Assembly: GCA_025558095.1 (NCBI GenBank)
Contig: JAIVFI010000005.1
Span: forward strand, 496,001-560,000
Source: Hyaloraphidium curvatum
Lineage: Eukaryota; Monoblepharomycota; Hyaloraphidiomycetes; Hyaloraphidiales; Hyaloraphidiaceae
Length of the DNA stretch: 64,000 nt
Direction of reading: 5' to 3'
Each line of letters begins with the position of its first letter. Position 1 is the stretch's first letter. The notes under the pieces were generated by a model. The model made no database searches and was not told where the DNA came from. It worked only from the letters and a program-made list of their open reading frames with translations. Shown piece after piece: positions 22,852 through 33,588 of the stretch. Position numbers and translations under genes: made by a program.

Positions 22852-23200
22852 ATGCTGAGCCGGGTTCCGCGATTGGCCGTGTTGCGGGCCGCGGCGCCCC
22901 GGGCGCCCGTGTCCGCTTCGCTCGCGGTTCGCTGGGCATCGGACGCGGCGAAGGACGCACCAAAGGAGGCACCAAAGAAGCCGGCACCGGCGGCCAAGAA
23001 AGCGGCTGGGGGGGACGGATCGGATCTTCTGCCGCCCCTGTAAGTCTCGTTGTCCAAGCGAGCGAGATGGATGGTGCTGATGACGGGACAGCGTCAAGGA
23101 CGTCGAGCCCGGCATGCTGGTGTTCGGGCTGCCTCCTAAAGCGGACGACTTCTATTCTAAGCAAGGATGGCATTGGCCAATGGCCGGACAAAAGCACTGA
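22852..23200 (+). CDS. Small mitochondrial protein, unidentified
   Basis: Two exons (22852-23039, 23092-23200) give about 98 residues. The N-terminus MLSRVPRLAVLRAAAPRAPV lacks acids and is rich in arginine and alanine, as in a mitochondrial presequence, with a plausible cleavage near AVRWASD. A lysine/proline/alanine-rich linker (KEAPKKPAPAAKKAAGG) follows. The C-terminal part VKDVEPGMLVFGLPPKADDF with YSKQGWHWPMAGQKH looks conserved and compact. It could be a small subunit of a respiratory complex. No family is assigned. The GTAAGT donor and ACAG acceptor join in phase. Confidence 0.6.
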
Positions 23201-23364
23201 GGCGGATATTGAGGATGGGGATGCCGCTGTGCCGCATCGCAGCCGCGACAAGCTGAGCGGAGTGTGCCACGACCGGCCCATGACCGGCGCTCGATGTAAA
23301 GGAAGGCGCAAGATGGGCATTTTCTTCACCAGAAGCCTACATCACGCCTGTGCGGGGCAAGCAC

Positions 23365-25748
23365 CTATTGGCGGTGGCTGCCCTTCCTGCTGGGCGAATT
23401 TGGCGGCCGCGGGCTCGCGCGTCCAAGGAAGGACGTCGTCCGCCCCAGTTTCGGCGTCCAGCCGTCGTGCCCATTGCCAGGCCCGTCCGGATGATACGGT
23501 TTGGGCGAGCTGCGCCTGTCGATGCCGATCGTGCCGGCATACGGGTCCATCGGCTTGGCGATCCCCGCGTACCCAGAGTACGGAACTTCGTCACCGACAA
23601 AAGTGCCCGCGCTGTCGTCCGGTCCCGCCTCAATGTCCGCGTTGAGGAGAGAAACCCCCTCCGGTCGCGACGACCTGCGTGCCAGCTCGACCGCGCCATT
23701 CCTCGGGCTAAAGTGCCTCCGTCGAGGCTGCCAGACGACGATGAAGAGCGCGACCAAGCAGACGCCAATCAGGGCAACCGGCACGGCCACAACAGCTGCC
23801 GTTGCAACTCTGCCCAGGGCCTCGCCGGCGTGTCCCGCGGGAGGAACGGTTCCCGCCGCGTAAATGACCATGACGCCGAGCGTCCAGCTGATCTGGAGCC
23901 CGCTGATCTCGTTCACGGACCGCAGTGGCACCATGTCGTCCTTGTCCTCGTCCGCCAAATACTGCTGCGGGATGCCCAAGCCTTCGTGCAGGAAGTTGAC
24001 CAGCCACGCGGCCTTGAAGCACTGGAACTGCAGCTTCTCCACGTCGTGCACGTGCGGGAACTTGCTGCTCCGGAACGCGTCCATGGTGGTGTTCCAGTCT
24101 TGGGCGCAGAAGGTACGGGCGGCGTTGGCGAAGTCCTTGTACGAGTAGTCGCCGCCCAGCTGGAAAACGTTCTCGACCGTGTACCAGTACTCCGAGATGC
24201 CGATAAAGTGCATGTCCGGCCGCCTGCCCGGGGCACCACCGGGAATGTGCACCCCGTTGAAGAGGCAAGGCTCGTCAGGGCACGGCGCCGTCTTGTTGAG
24301 GAGCGGGATGGTGGTGAGCACGCACTGTGCAAAGGAGCCTGTGCCGACGAGGGTGGGGTTGAGTGAAGCGATCGCCGACGGGAGATGTTCGCGGTCCTTC
24401 ATGACCACGCCGTTAGGCAGACAAGGGTCCAGGACAGTCAGCCGATCCTGCGACGACGTGTTCCCTGGCGGAGGTGCCGCCTCCATCTTGCGGAGGACGT
24501 GACCCGTCGCGGCAGCGACCGCGGACGACGGAGAATCCGCCGCAGATTCGTCGTCGGCGCTCGGGCCGTCTTCCGCGCGCCGCTGCAGACGCTGGGTAGA
24601 AGCCGTGGGTGCCACAGTCCGCGAGTTGTGCCTCGAGGCGCGATCCTTCCCTGCCACCTCGCGCGAAATCGCGCTGGCCTGCTTCTGCGCTCGGTCCACC
24701 AGCCAGCCGAGATACCGCCGGCGCGCCTCGTTCATCCCGTACCCGAGGAACGTGGTGGTGTACACCGAGTACTCCAGATCGGCCCCGCCGAGCGTCCGCA
24801 GGTTGACCTGCATCATGTCGTTTGCGTGCACCTTCCGGATGTCGGCGGTGGGCTCAAAAGTGATCTGGGTAGACGCGCCGCCCATGTCCAAAAAGCCGAG
24901 CGTCTCGCCAGACGCGAAGCCGCCCATGAGCTGGTTGATGGCCACCCAGCCGTAAATCCCCTCCCACTCGCCCGAAATGACCTGGATGTGGGCGGCGCAA
25001 TCGGGCAAATGGAATTTGTAGTTTGTCCGGAAGAAGCGGCAGGTCTCGGCCAGCACCGCGTCGCGCTGGCTGGGCGGCAGCAAGCGCATCCCGGCCGTCG
25101 CGTAGAGGAAAACGGGCGTCGTAGACACCTCCGATTCCGGAATCACGGTGAGGGCGTGGTCCATGAGCGGCTTGAGGTACGCCGCAAGTTCCTGCGGTTT
25201 CGGCCCGAACGACGAAATGCCTGGTCGTGTCCGACAGGGACTGTCAGCTCCCCAGAGAGCCTTCGGAATCGCGACGACCCACCCGGCTCCACGCGCTTCT
25301 GCCAATCTTCCCCATCCTCGTCGCCCTTCTCGACCAGCGGGAGCGAATTCCGCGTGAGGTTGCCCACCGTCCCGTGTGCCTCAATCTGGGCCAGCGTCCA
25401 CCGCGTGTCCTTCCACGAGTAAATCTGCAGCCGCGAGCCCGAGCTGCCGGCGTCGATCACGATGCCGTACTTGCGGTGCGCGGCCCACGGCTCCGGCGCG
25501 TCCGGGCCCGAGACCGCGGGCGCTGCTGCTTGGCGCCGCTGAATGCGGGGCAGCATTGCCGGGTCCACCACCAGCGCCAGCCCGACGCCCGCGGCGTACA
25601 GCAGCAGGAATACAGCCGCGAGCAGCGTGCACGTGCGGCGCGCGGCCGCACGGCCCCCGAACCCCCAGTGCTGGAGCACCACCAAGTTGTGCCGGATGAA
25701 GACGGGCCGGTGCGCCTCGCCCACGCCGCAGAGCGGGCAGGCAAACAT
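23365..25748 (-). CDS. Apyrase / nucleoside diphosphatase of the GDA1-CD39 family
   Basis: Hydrolyses nucleoside di- and triphosphates, in the Golgi or ER lumen in known fungal members (Ynd1, Gda1), where it removes inhibitory GDP/UDP after glycosylation. Two exons (25748-25283, 25220-23365) give about 773 residues. The N-terminal signal anchor (TLLAAVFLLLYAAGVGLALV) is preceded by CPLC. The apyrase conserved regions are all present: IDAGSSGSRLQIY (ACR1), YATAGMRLL (ACR2), the segment around GIYGWVAINQLMGG (ACR3), LGFLDMGGASTQITF (ACR4) and the YSYKDFANAA region (ACR5). A second membrane segment (VATAAVVAVPVALIGVCLVA) precedes a cytosolic serine- and proline-rich tail. Two membrane spans and the tail fit the CD39/Ynd1 type. 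A low-complexity insertion rich in serine and alanine lies between ACR4 and ACR5. Confidence 0.87.
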
Positions 25749-25889
25749 GCCGTCACGCGCGGCAGCCGCTCATTCGGCGCCGGCGCTCCCGGTCGGGGAA
25801 CTGCGGGCGGGCACAGCCTCGGTGTTGATCGTTCGCACCGCTGCGGCAGACAAGCAAACACTGCGACGTGTCGCAGACGGGAGCGCGAA

Positions 25890-27401
25890 ATGGACAACGA
25901 CACGCTCGTCCGGCTGTTCGAGACCGGCGCGATCGTGTTGTTCCTGGACGCGCCGCTGGGGCTCGAGTTCGGCATCGACTACTCGTCCTGGGAGACGGGC
26001 CCGCGGTTCCGGGGTGCCAAGCTGATCCCACCGGGACTGCACTTTGTGTATTACAGGTGGGCCAGAAGAGGCTGCGGCTCGTTTGCCGGGGCTGTCGGTG
26101 ACCTGATCGTGGCGTTCTCGGTGGCCATTCGCTGCTGCGCAGCGCACGGAGCAAGGCGGGCGAGACCGCGGTGCGGACGGGATTCTTTGCGTTCCTCGAG
26201 CCGAAGCAGGTCCGTGAGCCGGAATCGGCTGCTGCCATTGTCACCACTGGGTGCTGATGCCGCGATGTCCGAAGATCGTGGTCAAGCAGTGGAACCCGGA
26301 AACGGAGGATGTGTTCGAGGACAGCGAACTGGATCCGGATCAGGTCGAGCGCTACAAATTCAGTGCGTCTAGCACCGCCATCTCTCCGTCGTGACTTGTT
26401 CTGACAACTGCATGACCAGATATCCGCGAGTTTGAACCGTACCTCGGCCCATACCCCCTCATTCCCGACGAGCCCGGGGCGCCCAACATGTACCACCGCT
26501 GGCTGGTACAGACGAGCTACATCAGCAAAGATGCGCTCAAGCGGATCCTGCCGCCGTCGGGCAAGGTCTCGGGCATGACGTCTACTTCGCTCCTGTCCGA
26601 GGTGCCGGAACCGAGAGCACGGGCAGCGGGCAAGGGCAAGGGCCCGCCACCCCAGGCGGCGGACGCCGCCAACGAGTCGCTGCGGATCAATTTCACCCCT
26701 TTTGACCTGCGCATGTCGTTTCCGCCGACGGCGAACGGGCCGGAACGGACAAAGTACAGCCTGGACAAGAGCTGGCTGCTGGAGCAGCTCATCCGGACCG
26801 AGTACGAAGGTGGGCCGTCGTCCACGTTGCTTCCTGGATCGCATTGCCTGAGAGCGTTGCCAGGCGACTACAGGCTCCTGCTCGCCGAGCTGCAGCTCTC
26901 CTTCCTCGTCTTCCTCATCGGCCAGGTCTTTGACGGCCTGGAGCAGTGGAAGAAGCTCATCGGCCTGCTGTGCCAGTGCGACGAGGCCCTGGCTCGCTAC
27001 GGTGCCACCCTGTTTGCCGAGTTTGCCGGGGTGCTGCTGAACCAGCTCGAGGACGTGCCCGAGGACTTTTTCATCGATGCGCTGTCTGGGGACAACTTCC
27101 TGGGCCATATGCTCAAGGTGGGCTTCCCGTTTCCCGGTAGAGGCTCCGGTTGACGCCGAGTCCGCCCCAGAACTTTGTCCTCCTTCAACGGGACGCCGAC
27201 ATCCCCCTGCCGGCCGTGCTGCGCAGCCGCACCGACGCCCTGCTCGACCACCTCCGGGACAAGCACCGTTGGGACCTGCGCGGGGAGCTGGCGGACCTGA
27301 TACCCGAGGACGACATCTCCGAGACGGGCGAATACTACGGGGACGGGGACGCACCGGAGCCGGAAGTGGTGGAGCTGGACCCGGAGGACGAAGAGCAGTG
27401 A
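25890..27401 (+). CDS. AAR2: AAR2 U5 snRNP assembly factor
   Basis: Binds Prp8 during cytoplasmic assembly of the U5 snRNP and is exchanged for Brr2 in the nucleus. Six exons give about 398 residues: 25890-26056, 26143-26209, 26275-26362, 26420-26809, 26864-27117, 27171-27401. The N-terminal beta domain has GAIVLFLDAPLGLEFGIDYS, RFRGAKLIPPGLHFVYYS and RTGFFAFLEPKQ. The helical C-terminal domain has SWLLEQLIRTEYEGDYRLLL and AELQLSFLVFLIGQVFDGLE. The tail is acidic. The exon joins recreate KAGETAVRTGFF and NIREFEPYLGPYPL. It is divergent from the apyrase gene, with 141 bp between start codons. Confidence 0.9.
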
Positions 27402-27528
27402 ATGCGCGGAGACGCCGACCGTGCTGTTAGCTATTCCCATGCTGCATCCCATACCCGAAGAAACCCGCAAGCTCTCTGCCTTTGTACAGATCGAAAGAAG
27501 AAGCCGAAGATGAAGATGATTCCCCCGC

Positions 27529-30500
27529 TCAGTCGCTCTGCGCAGCCACCGCCTTGCCGTTGGTCTTGGGCGGCGCCCTCTCCTCCACCTCGAACTCGGG
27601 CGACAGCGGGTTGGTCGGCGTCGCGACGTGGAACGACGAGTGCGGCGTGCCGGCACCCCATGGCAGGTGCAGCGCGCCGATCCCCGCCACCGAGTCGATC
27701 GGGAAGCCGAGGTCCATCACGCTCGAGTTCTTGCCGAGCCCGCTGGGCGGGCTGGCCGGGTCGAACAGGCCCATGTGGTCGTGTGCCCCGCGGCCTTGGA
27801 ATCCGGCGTTGCTGCCCCTGTGCGCCGGGGCGGCGGGCAGATCGGGCGACGGCGGCCGCATGCCCGCGGCGCCGGCGAGGATGCCGAACTCCTCGTCGTC
27901 CTCGGCGCGGAACGCGTGCCCGAGCTCCACGGCGAACTGCTTCTCGCCCGCCACCGCCTCGTCGAACTCCTTGTCCAGGCCGTTGGCGCGCATGAGGTGC
28001 TCGAGGGCCTCGAGGTAGCGCCCCGCCAGGGACCAGAACCGCGTCATGCGGCGCAGGCCCAGCACGTGGGCCTTGATGTAGCGGCGCGCGCGCGCGCCGA
28101 CGTCGCCCGAGACCGCGGTCGGGCCGGCGTTGTTGGTGTCGTACGGGTAGACGGCGTTGATGATGTGCACGACGCCCGTGTGGAACATGGAGTAGGCCGC
28201 GAAGCCCGAGAAGCGGTTCAGGAACGGGTTGGGCACGATGACCTCCTCGAGGATCTTGCCCACGCGCTCGGCCGAGGTGGTGCACACGTCGCGCGAGATG
28301 GGCGTCGGCCAGACCGGGTTGTTGGGCGGCAGCTGCGGCTCGGGGATGTGCGGGTGGCCGGGCTCGTCCGGGTGGTGGTAGATGCTGGCGATGGGCCCGT
28401 TGGGCGGGTCGTTGTGCGTCGCCGCGCCGATCTCGGACTGCGGGATGGGCAGGGGCCCGTAGGGGAAGGGGAACGAGGGCCGGTGCAGGATCACGAGCAC
28501 GGCGTGGTACGTGATGTGCAGGTAGCCCCCCATCCACATGTGCTGGTTGTAGGGGAAGCCCGACAGGTGCGGGTGCGTGAGCTCCGGGGGCAGGGAGCGG
28601 TACCAGTTCCTCAGGCTGGCGTCGAGGATGGCGAGCTCCGAGTCGATCATGGAGTTGTTGCCCGAGCGCGCCACGTGGTAGCCCAGGCCCATGCCGGTGC
28701 CCATGCCCTGCAGAGCGCCCGCGACGGCGCGGTTGTTGCTGCGGCGGGCCTGGTTGGCGTACCGCAGCACCTTGCCGAGGATGTCGATCAGCACCACGTT
28801 GAGCGCGTTGTGGCCCAGCGGCGGCGATCCCGGCGGCGGCGGCGTGTAGGGGAGCGTGTTGGTGAAGGGGATCCGCGGCAGGCGCGAGTTGGAAAAGAGG
28901 CCCGACCCGTCGTCGTCGACAAAGGACGAGTGCGTGTGCTCCCAGATGGTCTCGTCCGCCGGCAGCGACAGCAGGCAGTCCCGCTCGTCGATCGTGAAGG
29001 GGCGGTCCGCGCCGGCCGAGATGCAGCGGTCCTGTGTCGCAGAACGAGCGATCAGCGAGGCGAGGAGAAGCGGGTGAGGGGTTACCAACCATGTTGAAGC
29101 AGCTCCACCAGATCCTCCGCCTCGTCTCGCGGTCGATCCACCCCAGAGGCTTGTCCACCATCGGCAGGTCCTCGTAATCGATGTTCATCTTCATCTCCTG
29201 CGCCATCCTGATTGCCATTCCTGGATAGGGGGAAGATCATGATCAGTGATCCGTCGAAGGCGGCGAGGCGCCGGCGAATGACGTACCGGTGTACATCCAA
29301 CCCAGGCTGCCCTTCCCGCTCCCCGCGGCGCCGAGCGCCAGCAGCAGCAGCGCCTGCACGGTCGGCACGCTGGGCTCGTCCATTGCGTTCTGGAGGAGCT
29401 TCTTGGCGCGGTTGAAGAAGGGGTCGCCGGCCGCGTACGGGCGGCGCGGGTCGGTGTAGATCAGGGGGTCGTTGGAGAAGCGCGCGGACATGGTGTAGAT
29501 GGCGTTGAGGAGCAGGGGCGGGTGCTGGTTGGTCGGGATCAGGTTCTCAAGGAAGCTCGAGCTGCAACGGCGGGGAACGGCAGATCAGCAGCCGATCGTC
29601 GTGCGGGCAAGCCGCGCAACGCGTGTCCGAACTACCCACCGGTGGATGATGGGCATCAGCGGGTACACGTGCGAGAAAAAGAGGGTGATGAGCGGCATGA
29701 TGACCTCGTTCTCGCCGTAGGGCGGCTCCCTGGCCGACGAGCCGACCTCGGAACCAGCCGAGTGCACCGACACCGAGTCGGAGAAGCTCTGCCTGGGCGC
29801 GTGGTGCGCGGCGACCTGGGCCAGCGCGGTGGCGGCCGGCTGGGCGCGCGGCGAGTGCAGCTGCAGGCCGCCGTCCGGGTAGAGCACGCCTCCGTTGGCG
29901 TGGACCGCGGGCTCGTCGCCGTCCGCGTAGCCGCCGTCGTCCGAGCCCGACTCTGAGCCCGAGCCGTAGCCGTCGTCGCGGTCCTGCGAGTCCGAGGCGG
30001 CGTCGTCGCTCTCCTCGGCGTACGAGAAGCCCGCGGCCGAGGCCGAGGCCTGGCGCCTGCGGTCCGAGCCGGCGTTGCTGGGCGTGCCCGAGTCGATGCG
30101 GGCAAACAGCAGCGGGTTTGCGACGCCGGGCGAGATGGTGCCGGGCGGTGCGGCGTGGCGCGAGCCGGCTGCAGCGGCGGTAGCGAGGCGGCCGGGCTTG
30201 CGGGCTGGTTGGCGGCCGCGTGCAGCCGCGCGAGCGCCGTTGCCGGCGGCCAGGGCGGCCTGCATGCCCAGCGCGGCGGCCGCGGCCGAGGCGGCGGAGG
30301 GTGCGGGCGACGGGGCCAGCGGGAGCGCGGGCGAGGGGGCGTGCCCGGCTCCCCCCCTGCCCCGTCCCCTGCCCCTGCCCCGCGGCGCCCTGCCCCGCGG
30401 CTCGCCCGTCTCAGCGGCCAGCCCGCCCAGGCCGGCCAGCGCCGACAGCGCGGGCAGCGCGGCCAGCTCGCCGACGGCGCCGGGCACGTGGTTGGACAGC

Positions 30501-30760
30501 AGCGACTCCATCATGGAGAGCCGCTTCTCGAGCGACTCGATGTAGCCGACGCGCGGCCCGCGCTTCTTCGTGCTCGGCGTGTACGCGCACTCGGCCTTGG
30601 CGTGCACGCAGTGGCCGCACGGCGCGGCCCCGTCGCACTTGATCTTCTTGCGGTGGCACGCGTCGCACGCCTTGGTCGACCGCTTGCGCTTCTCCGCTCG
30701 GCCCGCGCCGGGCGTGCCCTCGCGCGACCCCACGCTCTCGGTGTCGACCGCGCTGCTCAT
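27529..30760 (-). CDS. Zn2Cys6 fungal transcription factor
   Basis: Gal4-type nuclear regulator. Four exons give about 1,009 residues: 30760-29640, 29561-29287, 29220-29090, 29031-27529. The zinc cluster lies at about residues 30-58: CDACHRKKIKCDGAAPCGHC followed by a sixth cysteine in AECAYTP. The dimerisation region GPRVGYIESLEKRLSMMESL comes directly after. The next 230 residues are alanine, serine and arginine-glycine-rich. The fungal-specific middle homology region begins VIMPLITLFFSHVYPLMPII and includes NQHPPLLLNAIYTMSARFS, GWIDRETRRRIWWSCFNM and WYRSLPPELTHP. The C-terminal 100 residues are glycine/proline-rich. The target pathway is unknown; the divergent neighbour (a Rieske-type oxygenase) is a possible target only by position. 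This gene is the strongest single sign that the genome is fungal. Confidence 0.9.
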
Positions 30761-31231
30761 CGCCGCGGCGGCGGGGGGGAACCGTGGGGGACCGGTGGGC
30801 GAGTGATTGTCCCAAGCAGCCGGCATGCAAAAGAGCCGACGAGCCGAAGATCGGCCCGCAACACGGCCAGACCCCATTACCCCATTCATGTCTCGGGCAC
30901 CGTCAGATTAATTCCAATACATCCTCATTGATGCCATGAAAGCGCATCCGGCCATGTCGCTCCCTCCCCCGCGTCCCAGCCCGGGCTTCTGCCTCCTCTT
31001 CGCGGAAACTTCGCAACCGGGGAGAGTTAAGCGTCAAGACGCCCAGGAATGGGATGCCATGCTCAATCTTCGACATCTCGGAATATTCTTGTGGTCTTCC
31101 CTCTTTCTGATCTGCTCTTGCTTGACTCAAAGGTTGGCAGGGCCTCCGTTCGGGCCGCACAGCCACACTGAACTTCCACGCCGTTAAAACCTGTAACTGC
31201 AGCTCGCCTGGACCCCGCAACCGCCGAAACG
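30761..31231. other. divergent promoter region without a recognisable gene
   Basis: This 471-bp gap separates the divergently transcribed Zn2Cys6 regulator and the oxygenase gene. Only short frames without conserved features occur. Base composition drops around 30,890-31,180, as expected for promoters and UTRs. I see no clear repeated CGG-type binding half-site. Confidence 0.45.
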
Positions 31232-32329
31232 ATGCTGGCCACCGCCGAGTCTCCCCTCGCCCCCCCGATCCTGACCTCGGCCGGCGGCGCCACCTCCTTC
31301 CCGGCCCCCACCCGGGCGCTCCCTGCCTCCTGGTTCACGAGCGAGGAGATTTACCAGCTCGAGCGGCGGGCCATCTTTTCCCGCGCGTGGCTTGCCGTAT
31401 GTCACCTCTCGCGGCTCGAGACGGGCGTGCCGTACGAGGACGAAATGGCCAACTACCCCTTCACCGTGCTGCTGGCGGAGGACGGCACGGTCACGGCCTA
31501 CCGGGGCCACGGCATGCCCGAGGACAAGAGGGAAAAGGTCCACGTGTACTGCACAAAGCCGGGCGATTTCGTGTTCGTCAACTTGGACGCTGCGCCGGAG
31601 CCCGTGCCCTTCTCGGAGTTCTTCCCCGGCATGGAGAAGGTGCTCGGCGAGTTTGACTTTACCGGTTTCAAGTACCACACGCGCTACGAATGGCTTGGCG
31701 AGTTCAACTACAAGACGTTTGTCGATGGCTTCCAGGTACAGTACAGTTACTCGTGCGCCCTCGCCGCAAGTCGTTGATCCCCTCCCGCTGCACAGGAATG
31801 TTATCATTGCGCGATTGCCCACCCCGGCCTCGCCAAGGACTACCAGATGGATTCGTACAGCGTGGCCTCGTTCCAGGGCTGGTCGCGGCACTCTGTCGCG
31901 CGCAAGGACTCTTCCTGCCGCCCCCGGTCCGCCGAAGGCCCGTCCAGCGGCGACGCCGACGGAGCGTGGCTCTGGCTCTTCCCCAACCTCGCCATCAACA
32001 TCTACAGCGCCTCCATCTCGATCCAGCGGCTGATCCCGCTCTCGGCCGTGCGCACGCGGATGGACATCTCGTTCTACCGCCGGCACGGCGTCACGGACGC
32101 CGAGGTCGACGCCTACGTGGAGTTCGCCAAGGTCGTGGACCGCGAGGACTTTGACCTAGTCGCGGGGGCACAGACCAACCTGAATCGCGGGGTGTACGGG
32201 TCGGGATTGCTGCACCCTTCGAGGGAGGCGGGGGTGATCTACTACCAGGGCGAGATACGGAGGATGATGGAGGCGCATGCGAGGGCGGAAAAGGCGGAGG
32301 GGAGGGAGATCTGGCCCGCGGGCCGGTGA
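31232..32329 (+). CDS. Ring-hydroxylating oxygenase alpha-like protein lacking Rieske ligands
   Basis: Two exons (31232-31735, 31796-32329) give about 345 residues related to choline-monooxygenase-type ring-hydroxylating oxygenases. The N-terminal part keeps the Rieske-domain frame (IFSRAWLAVCHLSRL, NYPFTVLLAEDGTVTAYRG). It then jumps to HGMPEDKREKVHVYCTKPGD without the usual C-x-H and C-x2-H ligands, so the [2Fe-2S] lobe is shortened by some 40-50 residues. The catalytic domain retains NYKTFVDGFQECYHCAIAHP, with the two histidines that bind mononuclear iron. Activity as a normal Rieske oxygenase is doubtful. A 39-bp stretch near the 3' end is duplicated and the second copy supplies the stop codon. 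The substrate is unknown. Confidence 0.75.
32233..32271 (+). repeat. direct repeat copy 1 in oxygenase gene
   Basis: A 39-bp unit starting GGTGATCTACTACCAGG, repeated at 32325-32363 with one mismatch. In this copy it is read as VIYYQGEIRRMM. Confidence 0.85.
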
Positions 32330-32363
32330 TCTACTACCAGGGCGAGATCCGGAGGATGATGGA
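32325..32363 (+). repeat. direct repeat copy 2, overlapping the stop codon
   Basis: Second copy, 92 bp downstream of the first. The offset is not a multiple of three, so the same bases are read in another frame and supply the TGA at 32327-32329 that ends the oxygenase reading frame. Confidence 0.85.
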
Positions 32364-32624
32364 CTTGGAAAGAGGAAGGGAGGGGGGAAGGGAAGAAGGA
32401 CGAGATCGGGCCCATCTATCGCCGCTACGCGGCATGCATATGTATCGCTGTATTGCCTAAATTGGAGACCGAGCACGAAGCTCTGACGTGCTTTGGGCGT
32501 TTCCCGTCTTCGGGTCCACTCGGGCGGCTTCTGTGCATGGGAGGATCCGTCCCCCATTGCCACCTCGTCTTCCCCCTCCGGCACGGCCACAAAAGCCCAT
32601 TCTCTCTTCTCGGCCTCCCGAACG

Positions 32625-33536
32625 ATGCCACACAAAGCAGCGGCCCACAGCGGTGCGCTGCCGGACCTCAAGGTCGCACAGACGGCGCGCGGTCCCGTCG
32701 AGTTCTGCGAGGCCGGCTCGGGTCCCCCGCTCCTTTTCGTGCACGGCGCACCAGGCGGCGCGGACCAGGGCATGCTCATGGGCAAATTCCTCGCCGATGC
32801 GGGGTTCCGCGTCGTCGCCGTGTCGCGGCCGGGCTACTTGGGGACGCCGCTGTCCGAAGCGAACGCGCTGCCCTCGCAGCAGGCCGACCTCTGGGCCGCG
32901 CTGATGGATGCTCTGGATATCGAGGCAGCCGCGGTGGTTTGCTGGTCGGGAGGGGCACCGTCGAGCTATAGGCTCGCTGTGCAGCACCCTCAGAAGGTCA
33001 AGGCAATAGCCGTGCTTGCTGGGGTCAGCAGAGCCTACTCATGGAAGGGAACTCTGGACGAGAAGCTGCTCAGCTCCGCCGTCGGGCAAGGGCTCATCGG
33101 CCTGCTTGCTAAGGTGGCGCCGAACTCGTTGATCGAGAGCACGCTCGCGGCGCAGGGAGACCTGCCCAAGAAGGAGCTCCACGAGCTCGCAAAGCACGTC
33201 GAGTCGGACCCGGCCAAACGCGAGTTCGTCCTCCAGCTCGCGCGGACGGTGGTGAACCGCAAGGTTGGGCTGGCCAACGACCAGAAGCGGTTCCCCGAGA
33301 TCGGTGACCTTGAGCTGGACAAGATCGCGGCCCCCGTGCTGCTCGTCCACGGCGATCGCGACATTGATGTGGACATCAGCTACAGCAGGTTCGCAGCAGA
33401 GAAGATCCCGGGGGCCAGGCTCGAGGTGGTGCCCCACGGCACGCACATTGCCGTGTTTACCGATCCCAACAGCGCCTCGATCCAAAAGATCATTGTTGAT
33501 TTCCTGGGACTGCACGTGCAGCAGAAGATATTGTAG
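32625..33536 (+). CDS. Alpha/beta hydrolase
   Basis: Single exon of 303 residues. The fold is clear: PLLFVHGAPGGADQG (oxyanion loop HGAPGG), RVVAVSRPGYLGTP, the nucleophile elbow VVCWSGGAPSS (serine in CWSGG instead of GxSxG), the acid in LLVHGDRDIDVD and the histidine in VVPHGTHIAVF. It resembles bacterial-type serine hydrolases of the epoxide hydrolase/haloperoxidase group. The substrate is unknown. There is an in-frame non-ATG extension upstream, but ATG 32625 begins the compact domain. The gene converges on the S9 peptidase gene. Confidence 0.8.
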   Translation: MPHKAAAHSGALPDLKVAQTARGPVEFCEAGSGPPLLFVHGAPGGADQGMLMGKFLADAGFRVVAVSRPGYLGTPLSEANALPSQQADLWAALMDALDIEAAAVVCWSGGAPSSYRLAVQHPQKVKAIAVLAGVSRAYSWKGTLDEKLLSSAVGQGLIGLLAKVAPNSLIESTLAAQGDLPKKELHELAKHVESDPAKREFVLQLARTVVNRKVGLANDQKRFPEIGDLELDKIAAPVLLVHGDRDIDVDISYSRFAAEKIPGARLEVVPHGTHIAVFTDPNSASIQKIIVDFLGLHVQQKIL

Positions 33537-33588
33537 ATGCAACATTGTGTGTAGAGCAGCGTGGAGATTGAAGGCATGCACGGAGCAT

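Noticed and set aside
25753-27354. A 533-codon minus-strand frame opposite AAR2
   Set aside because: Antisense to clear AAR2 exons, low-complexity composition and no recognisable domain.
30570-31220. Small frames in the 30.6-31.2 kb gap as genes
   Set aside because: They are short, overlap in several frames and show no conserved composition. The gap is better read as two divergent promoters.
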